Shown: positions 45,237 through 54,191 of the stretch, one piece after another
How positions within the stretch are numbered: the first letter of the stretch is position 1
Layout: the number at the start of each line of letters is the position of its first letter
Source: MVRE01 sp015660965
GTDB taxonomy: Archaea > Halobacteriota > Methanomicrobia > Methanomicrobiales > Methanospirillaceae
Direction of reading: 5' to 3'
DNA: 64,000 nucleotides
Assembly (NCBI GenBank): GCA_050015095.1
Contig: JBEKCC010000005.1
Span: 1 to 64,000, forward strand
Notes under the pieces: generated by a model
The model's database searches: none
Told to the model about the DNA's origin: nothing
What the model saw: only the letters and a program-made list of their open reading frames with translations
Translations under genes and position numbers: made by a program

Positions 45237-47548
45237 ACGTCATGCGGAAACTGTCAGTAACGGCAACCGCTTTACTTTTCGTGCTCTTACTCATTCCCGT
45301 TGTCCATGCTGCAACTTGTTCTGCTGGGTGTAGTTGCCTGCTTCCAACAGAGGCAAAACAGATGGGGTATGACGCATGTGGAGGAAAACTCACGCTCTGC
45401 GGGTATGACCAGTTCAATACCGCAAAGTACTGTTATTCAACGTATAGGGCAGCTGCCACACCAACGCTTGGCCAACCGAAAATACCCTTTGGGTGGTTCT
45501 CCTACAGTGCAACCGCCAGTATGACTGGACCAGTTTCAGAACCGGGTTCGAACAAAGAGGTAGTAAAAACGATAAGGGTTGATTCCACGCTCCGGTACGA
45601 TATTAGCAGCGAACTGTATAATAGTCGCAATGCCGTCCATTCAAAGGTCGACCAGCAATCAACTTCCTCTCTAGGTTCAATTCACATGGTTGCGGACGAG
45701 TATCTGGATCCGGTCTCTTATGCTATTATTGGAGGCACTGCAACCATGACCGCGAATGGCAAAACAATCTCTATAAACCTCGCTGATATGGCGAAAATAA
45801 TGCAGTCGAATTCTGGCATGACCTATTCGCAACCAAGCCAATTGAGTTCGGGAGATTTAGGGGATATGCTCAGATACGTCGCAAGCCAGAGCGGAGCTCA
45901 TCTATACCAGACTACTGAATCCGTTACAGTACCGGCAGGTACCTTTTCATCAGCCACGAAGTATTCCCTGTCAATGTCAGGATCAGAAGGTGGCACGATG
46001 ACAATGAACATGTGGACTGATCCCAGTGTCCCTGTACTTCTTAAGATGCAGGCATCCGACAGTGCCGGTACGACATCAGCCACCATGGAACTCACCGGAT
46101 ACCAATTCACCGGTTCTTCGTCATCCAGCAATCCCCTCGCATCTCTCTTTTCTGGAGGTGGTGTGGGAACCTCTGTGAACCCATCTGGAGGAGCAGTCCA
46201 ACAAAATGTTCAGGACCTCGAGAATACAGCGATGGATGCACTCCAGAAAGATCTGAATGGCGTTGGAATGGGGTCCATTGATATAAAAAAGGTTCCCGCT
46301 GCTGTCTCTGACAGTGTGACACCCGCTACGTTTGGGGCGGTAGGAGCGCTCGCCGGCGGAACCTTGGGAGCACTTTCACTCTTCTTCCCTACCGGTCTCC
46401 CAGAGAGTGATACAGAGGGAGAAGGAGGTAGCGGAGGAGCGGTCGACGATATATTACAAACCATAAAAGGAAAAACCATACCCGAGAGTGAGACCCCCGC
46501 ATCTGAGAGACCCATGAGTCGTCTTGAACAGCTTGCTGCGGAAGCTGGTAGAGAGGGCCCAGTTGAGCAGCTCGGTGCACCTCCACTTGATATCAATACA
46601 TTAGATGCAGATGACCCTGTTGGGAATGCAATAAGAAAGTATATTGCTGAACAGGAAAACTCTGACATTTCTGCCGATAAATTAGACAAAGATGACCCTG
46701 TCTGGGATGTGATCAGAAAATACCTTGCTGAAAATGAAAACTCTGATATGCCGATGGCAGATCGCATTAACGCTATTATAACAAAATACTTGCATGACCA
46801 GGAAAACATCAACCAAAATCAGTTTGCTCAACAAATCGTTAACAATGATCCGGCACTTGATCGGGGAAACATCAAACTCACACCTGAGAATCTTGATTCT
46901 CTCATTACAGTTGCAAGTGATACAATCCAAAAAATGCATGGAGACAAATGGGTCGTTATAAATCCATGGCTCGTTGATACAAGCGCACCTCATTTTGCTG
47001 GAGAAATTTCATTGTCGGGAATTAGTTCGTATGTTAATTGGAAGGAGCCCCCCGCTGATGTTGTTTATGTTCAGTGTGGAGAGTGTGCATATGGGGGAAG
47101 GAATAGGAGCCAAATAGCGATCGGTAATGTGTTCGGAGAAGGGACATATGTAGATGTAATTGCGATTAGGCCAGATAGTAGAGATAATCATTCCGCAACC
47201 TTCTTTATAACGCCATCAGGAGATCGATATGTTGTCGATTACTGGGAGTCCTATCAAAGAACTTACCAAGATCCCATCAACAATCCTGATAAAAAAACCA
47301 TTACTGTGATAAAAACAGAGGAGGAATGGGTAAATTTCTGGAAGACGAAGCTCGATGATCCTAATTCACCAGTTACCCATTCGGAAGCTATGAATGATTT
47401 CCAAAAGTTACTCATGGAGAAGGGAGAACAGAGAGGAATTGAAGAATTTGTGAAACAAAGCTTGGCAAATGGTAGTCCTTCATTAAAACAAACTGCAACA
47501 ATCGTTAATAGCTACCGAAAGCACCCGTGGTTTACACCAGCAAAATAA
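45233..47548 (+). CDS. Large secreted/membrane protein with repeat region and possible papain-like C-terminus
   Basis: 771 aa. Signal peptide (residues 5-27) then a Cys-rich start (CSAGCSC and four further Cys within 45 residues). Residues 75-300 are beta-rich, with 'VTVPAGTFSSATKYSLSMS' and 'MWTDPSVPVLLKMQ' recalling LolA/DUF-type lipoprotein-sorting folds. A hydrophobic Gly/Ala stretch follows (about 365-388), then three related helical repeats (about 455-525, pattern DDPV..xIRKYxAE.ENSD). The last part shows Cys ('VQCGECAYGG'), His ('DNHSATFFI') and Asp ('GDRYVVDYW') in the order of papain-like peptidases or deamidases; this is an inference. The downstream zinc-ribbon gene is 21 bases away. 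Confidence 0.75.
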   Translation: MNVMRKLSVTATALLFVLLLIPVVHAATCSAGCSCLLPTEAKQMGYDACGGKLTLCGYDQFNTAKYCYSTYRAAATPTLGQPKIPFGWFSYSATASMTGPVSEPGSNKEVVKTIRVDSTLRYDISSELYNSRNAVHSKVDQQSTSSLGSIHMVADEYLDPVSYAIIGGTATMTANGKTISINLADMAKIMQSNSGMTYSQPSQLSSGDLGDMLRYVASQSGAHLYQTTESVTVPAGTFSSATKYSLSMSGSEGGTMTMNMWTDPSVPVLLKMQASDSAGTTSATMELTGYQFTGSSSSSNPLASLFSGGGVGTSVNPSGGAVQQNVQDLENTAMDALQKDLNGVGMGSIDIKKVPAAVSDSVTPATFGAVGALAGGTLGALSLFFPTGLPESDTEGEGGSGGAVDDILQTIKGKTIPESETPASERPMSRLEQLAAEAGREGPVEQLGAPPLDINTLDADDPVGNAIRKYIAEQENSDISADKLDKDDPVWDVIRKYLAENENSDMPMADRINAIITKYLHDQENINQNQFAQQIVNNDPALDRGNIKLTPENLDSLITVASDTIQKMHGDKWVVINPWLVDTSAPHFAGEISLSGISSYVNWKEPPADVVYVQCGECAYGGRNRSQIAIGNVFGEGTYVDVIAIRPDSRDNHSATFFITPSGDRYVVDYWESYQRTYQDPINNPDKKTITVIKTEEEWVNFWKTKLDDPNSPVTHSEAMNDFQKLLMEKGEQRGIEEFVKQSLANGSPSLKQTATIVNSYRKHPWFTPAK

Positions 47549-47569
47549 CCCTTTCAGGAGTTTTGCTCT

Positions 47570-48163
47570 ATGATTGATAAGTACCAACAAAAAACCCAGA
47601 CTGAACTTGAGCAGCATGCCAAAGAGCTGCTCCTCCTCGCTTCAAAATATCCAAATAAAACACGAGAGGAATTATTTGGGAGACCAATTGACTGGGTAAT
47701 TAATATAGGTGGATACCAGTTATTGCTCATTCCCTTTCTACAGGAGTGGTGCTGGTACGATCGGGTTCATAACGATTGGCCATTTACTGGATACAAGATT
47801 GGTGAAATGACGTTTTATGTAGGGGATGGCCAATTAATGCCCCCACCAAAAATATCCTTTCAATCACTTAAGCAGTCAGAATCAAAGCGTTTATTCAAAG
47901 AAACCCCGTCATCCCAAATCGGGTCACCAGTGTCTCCTCTTCCTGAAACTAAAAAAATCTGTCAAAATTGCGGTAGCCCAATCGAGTCAGCCAAAAAATT
48001 CTGTGCCAATTGTGGAACCCCTGTTCCAATCACACCGCCGCTTGTCCCATCAGTCCAACCGCAACAAACAGCTCCAGCTCGCACGAAGAACTTCTGCCCC
48101 TCGTGTGGTAAGCCGCTCAAACCGAACGCAAAGTTCTGCCGTAGTTGTGGATTCAAAATCTAA
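47570..48163 (+). CDS. Protein with unique N-terminal domain and two C-terminal zinc ribbons
   Basis: 197 aa, no signal peptide, cytoplasmic. Residues 1-95 form an aromatic-rich domain ('FLQEWCWYDRVHNDWPFTGYKI') I do not recognise. It is followed by a linker and two zinc ribbons (about 125-146 'CQNCGSP...CANCG' and 172-196 'CPSCGKPL...CRSCG'), here at the C-terminus instead of the N-terminus. It lies 21 bases after the 771-aa protein, which suggests a partner or regulator. A role as a cognate inhibitor of the papain-like domain is possible but unproven. Confidence 0.7.
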   Translation: MIDKYQQKTQTELEQHAKELLLLASKYPNKTREELFGRPIDWVINIGGYQLLLIPFLQEWCWYDRVHNDWPFTGYKIGEMTFYVGDGQLMPPPKISFQSLKQSESKRLFKETPSSQIGSPVSPLPETKKICQNCGSPIESAKKFCANCGTPVPITPPLVPSVQPQQTAPARTKNFCPSCGKPLKPNAKFCRSCGFKI

Positions 48164-48288
48164 CAATTTCTCATTTTATTACCGTTACAGTTGGTTACCT
48201 CTGAAAATTTCCGAACCAAAATCCAATGATGGTATATACCAAAAGGACGCATTTTATTGGGAGACTTATATCAAACCGGAGCTGACGC

Positions 48289-50127
48289 ATGCGACTTCTC
48301 CTCATACACTCAGATTACATCGAGTACGAAGCAAAAAAGAAGACAAAAATGGCAGAGGAACCTGCAGTCCTCGCAGATAAACAGGAAGATGCCCTCACCG
48401 TATTCTGTGCGGTTGAATCAATCGATGAGGAAGACATTGATGGTGTAATTACACAAGCTATTGAGGAAATTAGCAATACTGCTGATCAAGTAAAAGCAGA
48501 CAATATCGTCCTCTACCCGTATGCCCATCTTTCTAACGACCTCGCATCACCTGAAGTCGCTATAAAAGTTCTCAAAACACTTGAGAAACAGCTTTCTGAC
48601 ATTGGATATTCAGTAAAGCGTGCACCGTTCGGGTGGTATAAAGCCTTTAAGCTTCACTGTAAAGGACATCCTCTTTCTGAGCTATCCAAAATAATCGTGC
48701 CTGGCGGTGAAGAAGGAATCATAAAAAAGGAAAAAAGTGAAGTCACTCATGACTGGTTTGTGGTTACACCTGATGGAATTCAGCATGATTATAAAGAATA
48801 TCTAAACGATTCACCTTTCGGTTGCCTTGTGAAAAAGGAACTTGGCATTGCAATTCCTACAGGCGGAGAACCAGCTCATGTAGAATTAATGCGATCGAAA
48901 GAACTTGCTGATTACGAATCGGCCAGTGATGTAGGGTGCCTACGGTGGATGCCCAAAGGAAAATTGATCCGTGATCTGCTCGCTGATTATGTTTTAACGA
49001 TGGTCCTTGAGTATGGCGCTTCACCTGTTGAAACCCCGGTTATGTATGATTTGGGAGACCGTGCAATTTACGAACATGCAGATAAATTCGGTGAACGTCA
49101 GTATCGGTTCAAAAGCAATAATCGAAACATGATGCTAAGATTTGCTGCATGTTTTGGTATGTTCTCTATCATGAGGGATATGCATATATCACCAAATACA
49201 CTCCCGATGAAAATGTATGAGCTGTCAACATACTCGTTCCGACACGAACAAAAAGGGGAGGTAATCGGGCTTAAACGCTTACGGGCATTTACAATGCCTG
49301 ATATGCACACCCTTTGTTCCAACATGCCTGAAGCACTCAAATGCTTCGAAGAACAACTTCAAATGGGATGGAAAACGGGTAAGGACTTTGAAACCGATCT
49401 AGTACCAGCATTCCGTTGCACGAAGGATTTTTACGCCCAATACGAAGATTGGGTCAAGAAAATTGTTAAAGAATCCAATGTCCCAATGCTGATAGAAATT
49501 CTTTCTGACCGAGTTCATTATTGGGTCGCAAAGATTGACCTTGCAGCAATCGATGGACAAATGCGTCCTATTGAAAATCCAACAGTCCAAATCGATGTCG
49601 AGAGTTCGACCCGATTCAATATCAAATATCATACCCAAGACGGTACCGAAATTCACCCACCAATTCTTCACTGTTCGCCAACTGGAAGTGTCGAACGCGT
49701 GATATGTGCGATGCTCGAAAATATTTCAATGCAAGAGATACCTTCTTTACCACTATGGCTCGCTCCAACCCAAGTGCGGGTGATACCAGTAGCAGAACGT
49801 CATACACCATTCGCGGAAAATATTTGTTCAATGATAAATACCGCAAATATTCGAGCCGATCTTGACGATCGCGACGAAAGTGTATCAAAGAAAGTTCGAG
49901 AATCTGGTATGGATTGGGTACCTTATGTTGTCGTGATTGGGGATTTAGAACAGGAAAATAAAAGACTCACAGTTACGATCAGAAAAAAATCCAAACCAAA
50001 TAAACCATTTAAAGAGCAGATGACTGTTGATGGATTGATAGCTTCTGTAAAAAATGATACTGAAGGAATGCCCTTCCGTCCTATCTACACACCTCGAAAA
50101 CTATCAAAAAAAGCAAGGTACATTTGA
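48289..50127 (+). CDS. thrS: Threonyl-tRNA synthetase, archaeal type
   Basis: Charges tRNA-Thr. The N-terminal ~140 residues ('MRLLLIHSDYIEYEAKKKTK') are the archaeal DTD-like editing domain. The class II core carries 'LMRSKELADYESASDVGCLRWMPKG', the motif 2 region 'YELSTYSFRHEQKGE', the zinc Cys region 'MLRFAACFGM', and motif 3 'HPPILHCSPTGSVERVICAM'. The C-terminal anticodon-binding domain includes 'PLWLAPTQVRVIPV'. Length 612 aa, complete. Confidence 0.96.
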   Translation: MRLLLIHSDYIEYEAKKKTKMAEEPAVLADKQEDALTVFCAVESIDEEDIDGVITQAIEEISNTADQVKADNIVLYPYAHLSNDLASPEVAIKVLKTLEKQLSDIGYSVKRAPFGWYKAFKLHCKGHPLSELSKIIVPGGEEGIIKKEKSEVTHDWFVVTPDGIQHDYKEYLNDSPFGCLVKKELGIAIPTGGEPAHVELMRSKELADYESASDVGCLRWMPKGKLIRDLLADYVLTMVLEYGASPVETPVMYDLGDRAIYEHADKFGERQYRFKSNNRNMMLRFAACFGMFSIMRDMHISPNTLPMKMYELSTYSFRHEQKGEVIGLKRLRAFTMPDMHTLCSNMPEALKCFEEQLQMGWKTGKDFETDLVPAFRCTKDFYAQYEDWVKKIVKESNVPMLIEILSDRVHYWVAKIDLAAIDGQMRPIENPTVQIDVESSTRFNIKYHTQDGTEIHPPILHCSPTGSVERVICAMLENISMQEIPSLPLWLAPTQVRVIPVAERHTPFAENICSMINTANIRADLDDRDESVSKKVRESGMDWVPYVVVIGDLEQENKRLTVTIRKKSKPNKPFKEQMTVDGLIASVKNDTEGMPFRPIYTPRKLSKKARYI

Positions 50128-50195
50128 ACAAACAATACAAGAAAAAAATTTTATTTTTTTAGTTTATCTTCCTTTTTTTGTAATGAGAATGAGAA

Positions 50196-50960
50196 TTATA
50201 TGGTTTTCTTCCTTCCACTCGCATCTCGCATATATTGCCCAAACTCACTTTTGATTAATAGATCTCCACTTAAAACCGGGCCATCACGACATACTCGTAA
50301 TCCTGATGGGTCAATACAACAAGAACCACAAAGTCCAATTCCACATTTCATGTATCTCTGGAGGGCAAATTCGGAACGGTGTTCAATACCTATTTCAGCA
50401 ACTTTCCCAAGTACGGTCCGCATCATCAGCTCAGGTCCGCACACAACTACTTTGTCGTATGCACCAAGGTTCAAATCGTCAAGTAAGACAGTCACAAATC
50501 CCTGAACACCTAGAGAACCATCATCAGTTGCAATCTGAAGATCAGTACATTCATCAAGTTGGTCAACAAAGAGCAATTCTGTCTCTGTACGAGCACCAAG
50601 CAGAAACGTCATCACGCGATCTGCAAGTGCGAGAGGAAGTAGAGGTGCTGCGCCAACGCCACCTGCAATTGCGAGCATTCTCTCTCCCTTGAAAAAACCA
50701 TTTCCAAAAGGACCTCGTACCGCAATTTTATCACCGATTTTTAAATTAAAAAGACCTGCTGTTGCGTCACCGACCTTCTGCACAGTTATAGAATCAGCCG
50801 AAGAGAGTGCCATAGGTATTTCGTCAACACCAGGCACCCAGACCATTAAAAACTGACCTGGGTCGAATTCAAAAGGTGAATCAAATGAGAATGATCGGAC
50901 AGTTGGGGTCTCTTCTCGAATCCCGGTGATAGTAACTGTGAGAGGAAACTGATTACTCAT
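50196..50960 (-). CDS. pyrK: Dihydroorotate dehydrogenase electron-transfer subunit
   Basis: Flavin/iron-sulfur subunit that passes electrons from the PyrD flavin to NAD+. The FAD-binding 'FDPGQFLMVWVPG' is near the start, the nucleotide loop 'GGVGAAPLLPLA' in the middle, and a C-terminal [2Fe-2S] motif 'CGIGLCGSCCIDPSGLRVC'. The open frame reaches 50,999, but the ATG at 50,960 (MSNQFPL) gives the expected 254 aa and an 8-base overlap with the pyrD stop. Second gene of pyrD-pyrK. Confidence 0.93.
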   Translation of the reverse strand: MSNQFPLTVTITGIREETPTVRSFSFDSPFEFDPGQFLMVWVPGVDEIPMALSSADSITVQKVGDATAGLFNLKIGDKIAVRGPFGNGFFKGERMLAIAGGVGAAPLLPLALADRVMTFLLGARTETELLFVDQLDECTDLQIATDDGSLGVQGFVTVLLDDLNLGAYDKVVVCGPELMMRTVLGKVAEIGIEHRSEFALQRYMKCGIGLCGSCCIDPSGLRVCRDGPVLSGDLLIKSEFGQYMRDASGRKKTI

Positions 50961-51840
50961 GAGCGCACCCCACAATGTCCTTTGAAGGGATACCATCATC
51001 CGAATAGAGGGTTTTGGCTATTGTTTCAAAGATCCGTACATCAGAATATACTGCACTTCCGATCTCAACCGCAACCGCACCTGCCATCATAATTTCAATC
51101 GCATTATCAGCGGAACTAATGCCCCCACAACCTATAATGGGGATTTTACACGTTTCGTACAGCTCGTACACGCATCGAACGGAAATAGGAAAAATCGCTT
51201 TACCAGACAATCCACCGGAACGATTCCCGAGAACGGGACGACCTAGCCCCGTAGAAATTCTCATTGCCTTTACTGTATTAATAGCAACAAGTGCATCAGC
51301 ACCGCCCTTTTCAGCTGCCTTACCAATTTCCGTTATATCGGTTACATTAGGAGTCAATTTTACCCATGTCGGCATACCAAGCTTAGTAACCGCTCGGGTG
51401 CAAGCCTCCACAAGGGAAGGATCGCTTCCAATTGCCGATCCATATCCCTCCGCATGGGGACACGAGAGATTCAGTTCAATCCCAGCTACACTTCCTTTGA
51501 ACCACTCTGCCACCATTGCAAACTCTTCGGGACTTCCTCCATAGATGCTGGCAATTACCGGTTTTCCTTTAAGAACAGAAAGCTCTTCAACAAACTCCTT
51601 TGATGGGTTTGGTAGTCCCATAGCATTCAAAAAACCATCATCAAGAACAGCTAAGCATGGACCCACGTGTCCATCTTTAGGAAGAGGACCGATCGACTTT
51701 GTCACAACCGCCCCAGCACCATAACTGAGCATGCGGGTAAGTGATGCTCCGGTTGTCCCTAGAACACCGGCAGCAAGTAGTAAATGATTAGCTATTTGGA
51801 TGCCCCCAGCGTTCACCGGCCCGGGTCTGATCGTAACCAT
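50953..51840 (-). CDS. pyrD: Dihydroorotate dehydrogenase, class 1B catalytic subunit
   Basis: Oxidises dihydroorotate to orotate in pyrimidine synthesis. FMN barrel motifs: 'HLLLAAGVLGTTGASLTRML', 'NAMGLPNPS', 'IELNLSCPHAEGYG' with the catalytic Cys region, 'WVKLTPNVTDI', and 'IPIIGCGGISSADNAIEIMMAGA'. Length 295 aa, partner pyrK immediately downstream. On the minus strand a TATA-like TTTATAATA lies about 25-32 bases before the ATG, inside a dispersed 57-bp repeat, so the mRNA may be leaderless. Confidence 0.95.
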   Translation of the reverse strand: MVTIRPGPVNAGGIQIANHLLLAAGVLGTTGASLTRMLSYGAGAVVTKSIGPLPKDGHVGPCLAVLDDGFLNAMGLPNPSKEFVEELSVLKGKPVIASIYGGSPEEFAMVAEWFKGSVAGIELNLSCPHAEGYGSAIGSDPSLVEACTRAVTKLGMPTWVKLTPNVTDITEIGKAAEKGGADALVAINTVKAMRISTGLGRPVLGNRSGGLSGKAIFPISVRCVYELYETCKIPIIGCGGISSADNAIEIMMAGAVAVEIGSAVYSDVRIFETIAKTLYSDDGIPSKDIVGCAHE

Positions 51841-51860
51841 CCAAAAGGAAATGGTCGTTA

Positions 51861-51917
51861 TTTATTATAAAGAGCATCTTTTTGGGCGGATTAACACGCA
51901 TCTTGTATTTCTCATGC
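51861..51917. repeat. 57-bp dispersed repeat, copy 1 (upstream of pyrD)
   Basis: This stretch matches 57,900-57,956 in the same orientation at 53 of 57 positions; the four differences cluster in the middle. On the minus strand it holds a TATA-like TTTATAATA well placed for pyrD. It therefore probably contains or duplicates a promoter. Confidence 0.7.
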
Positions 51918-51997
51918 ACAATATAGAGGAAAGGGCTGGACCAGAATGGTTCGAATTGAACCCCTCGCATTGTTGCTTTGGGTTATAGTTATCTACG

Positions 51998-52026
51998 ATT
52001 TTGGAACCCATCACTTCCGATATCAC
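51998..52026. repeat. 29-bp perfect direct repeat, left copy
   Basis: The 29 bases (ATTTTGGAACCC through GATATCAC) recur exactly at 52,932-52,960. The two copies bracket the lipoprotein gene. Confidence 0.85.
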
Positions 52027-52097
52027 ATTTTGATTTTAATTGAAATTCGATAATTATATTATACTCTCAACTAATATTCCCGCGTTGTGATTTGGTT

Positions 52098-52829
52098 ATG
52101 AAAAAGATATTTCCCATTTTAGTAATTATTATTATAATTTTCTTTGTGTGCACAAGTGGATGCACAAATAAAACAACAACGGAACAAACACCTGCACAAA
52201 CAGTTCAATCAATTTCGATAACGACCACACCGACACAACTACAAACAACGATTGTAACATTAGCACCAACAAGTATTGGGCAAACGATAAACACAACTCA
52301 AAATGAAACTAAAGAACAAAAGGGAACTTCTGTTTCCACTGTGAATCCTTATATTACACAATTCAAAGTTAACAAATCTCTCCTCACATATGAAATAAAT
52401 AACTGTGTTATGAAAGAAGTGTTTCCGGCAATTGCAAATGATCCCAATTATGGATTTAAAGCAAGTCCCCCAAAACTTTCTGGTATTTCTTGGGGGGAGT
52501 TTAATGTATTTATTAGAGATTATACAGAAGGTAAAAATGAAAATAGTAAAACAATTGGTATAGCCAGATGCATTAACCCACCTCCTAAATCACCTCAAAA
52601 TCCTGATTGGACTTTTGTAGAGGTATCTGCAACATTAACTCCTAGAAATGTTGTTTCCAGTAACTATGAAATCGTATTTCATATTTACAGTCAAGGAAAA
52701 GATGTCACTCAAATCAATATGAATGAAACATTATACCAAGATCAACCAGCAATAATTGAAACTTTTATTCCGGTAAGAGACGATGAAATGGATATGTTTG
52801 ACTCTGTTGAACTAAAATTCAACGAGTAA
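52098..52829 (+). CDS. Lipoprotein of unknown function
   Basis: About 243 aa from the ATG (a TTG lies two codons upstream). A hydrophobic signal ends in the lipobox 'CTSGCTN' (Cys22 as the lipid attachment site). A Thr/Gln-rich stalk follows (to about residue 85), then a globular domain of about 150 aa including 'ISWGEFNVFIRDYTEG' and 'WTFVEVSATLTPRN'. It is anchored outside the membrane by a lipid. No family was recognised. The gene is flanked by 29-bp direct repeats and is strongly AT-rich, so it may be a recently inserted or duplicated cassette. Confidence 0.75.
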   Translation: MKKIFPILVIIIIIFFVCTSGCTNKTTTEQTPAQTVQSISITTTPTQLQTTIVTLAPTSIGQTINTTQNETKEQKGTSVSTVNPYITQFKVNKSLLTYEINNCVMKEVFPAIANDPNYGFKASPPKLSGISWGEFNVFIRDYTEGKNENSKTIGIARCINPPPKSPQNPDWTFVEVSATLTPRNVVSSNYEIVFHIYSQGKDVTQINMNETLYQDQPAIIETFIPVRDDEMDMFDSVELKFNE

Positions 52830-52931
52830 TAAATAATATTTTAATCCCTCATTTTCTCTCAAAACACTTTTTACAGATTTTTGCACTCTTGAATAATCCC
52901 GCTAATCCTTTTGTGGCTTTTTTCTGAACAC

Positions 52932-52960
52932 ATTTTGGAACCCATCACTTCCGATATCAC
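52932..52960. repeat. 29-bp perfect direct repeat, right copy
   Basis: Identical to 51,998-52,026. It lies just past the lipoprotein gene and before the 3' end of the convergent deacetylase gene. No inverted ends were seen beside it. Confidence 0.85.
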
Positions 52961-52985
52961 TTTTATGCGGTTTTCCAACTTTTTT

Positions 52986-53864
52986 CTAATTCTCAATTTT
53001 ATTTGTGTCGCATCTTTTTAACCGGAATAAATCCAATTTTCCGGTGTTAATACCCCCTTTTGCTTTTAAACCAACCTTGATTCCTAATAGTTTCAATATC
53101 TTAATTGTTGTTGGGTTATATTTTCCATAAGGATATGCAATAGAAGATACAGGTTTACCTGTAATCCTCTCCAGATATCTCTTTGACTGTTCTATCTCAC
53201 GTCTTTGTGAATCTTCAGTTAGTTTTCTCAAACAAGGATGAGTGTGTGTGTGAATACCGAACTCCATTCCCGCATTCACCATGTCTTTGATTTCATTAGA
53301 GTTCATGTATAGTTTCTTGGCAAACGCAGATTCCTTTCCAAATAGAGTTTTAAACATTATACTAAGTATTGGATCTTTTTTTTCATTTGGTATTTTTGAA
53401 AGAAAAGTTTTAATTTTATTGGTTTTTTTATCATCATCAGGATATCCTAAACTTTCTTTGATTTTTGAAAGGTCAATTTTACATTCATCTGGTGCAATCT
53501 CATTCCATTGTAATACAAATTCATTATTGTGCAGTTTCGCGCGAAGACACTGTCCTTTTTGCACTGGTAACACATTTTTATGCTGTAAACATGCTGTCAT
53601 TGGGAAGAATACACCAGGAATTTCTTCTTTTTTTAATATCGGGAATACATTTGTATAATGGTCTTTTATTCCATCATCAAAGGTAAGAACACACCCGTGT
53701 TTGCCGTCAATAACATCTCCTAATGTGATGATAGGATACTTCATTTTGAGGTATTTTAACTGCCTTCTAAAATTTTCAACAGGTAATGTAGTGTATGGAA
53801 GTTCAGTTTTTGGGCGAATGAAATGATACATTACAATTAAAACTTCTTGCTGTGTCCGGATCAT
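52986..53864 (-). CDS. Polysaccharide deacetylase (NodB-type, carbohydrate esterase 4)
   Basis: 292 aa. NodB motifs: 'YHFIRP' near the start, 'CVLTFDDGIKDHY' with the metal/catalytic Asp pair near residues 61-65, and 'FGIHTHTHPCL' with the two metal His near residue 208. 'ISSIAYPYGKYN'-type motif 3 is present as 'SSIAYPYGKYNPTT'. No signal peptide is seen, so it may act on cytoplasmic or membrane-linked sugar precursors, for example removing N-acetyl groups. It is very AT-rich with a Lys-rich product. Confidence 0.88.
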   Translation of the reverse strand: MIRTQQEVLIVMYHFIRPKTELPYTTLPVENFRRQLKYLKMKYPIITLGDVIDGKHGCVLTFDDGIKDHYTNVFPILKKEEIPGVFFPMTACLQHKNVLPVQKGQCLRAKLHNNEFVLQWNEIAPDECKIDLSKIKESLGYPDDDKKTNKIKTFLSKIPNEKKDPILSIMFKTLFGKESAFAKKLYMNSNEIKDMVNAGMEFGIHTHTHPCLRKLTEDSQRREIEQSKRYLERITGKPVSSIAYPYGKYNPTTIKILKLLGIKVGLKAKGGINTGKLDLFRLKRCDTNKIEN

Positions 53865-54191
53865 TAACGACTTTTTCTATTTTAACATAAAAAATTATAC
53901 TCTGCTTTTTCTCATTTTCTCTCTCATCCTCCATCTCGTAACCCTCGCAATTCCAATTCTCTCCGCGTCACATTGCCGCATCTGAACAATCTGACGTCGT
54001 TCGTTCTCTTTATCTCGGAAAATCTGAACATTCCTCGGACAAAAAGGTTATGTCATTTCTGTTAAGTCCCGTTAACACAATAACACCCTAAATTCACAGT
54101 CAATAACGTGTTATTTAAAAAAAAATCGTTCTCGTTCTCATAATATTTCGAAAAAAAAATTCAATGGGGATACCGGATGCTCATTTCCGGT
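53865..54191. other. Intergenic region carrying repeat copy A
   Basis: About 330 bases between two minus-strand genes. Positions 53,969-54,087 are one copy of a ~119-bp dispersed repeat (see that entry). The rest is AT-rich with runs of A and T, and no other gene or RNA was recognised. Confidence 0.5.
53969..54087. repeat. ~119-bp dispersed repeat, copy A
   Basis: Aligns with 60,347-60,464 over its whole length with one single-base indel and about ten substitutions. Both copies are intergenic, lie in the same orientation and sit upstream of a minus-strand gene stop. On the minus strand each can be read as a short peptide with 'RDKENERRQIVQMRQC' in copy B, so they may be remnants of a gene 5' end. 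No terminal inverted repeats were noted. Confidence 0.75.

Noticed and set aside
46210..46812. 200-aa open frame antisense to the 771-aa island gene
   Set aside because: Its product is low-complexity Ser/Pro/Ala sequence mirroring the sense codons; the sense frame has signal peptide, motifs and a coupled start.
51788..51970. 60-aa minus-strand ORF overlapping the pyrD start
   Set aside because: It reads through the pyrD promoter and a dispersed repeat in another frame, with no recognisable product.
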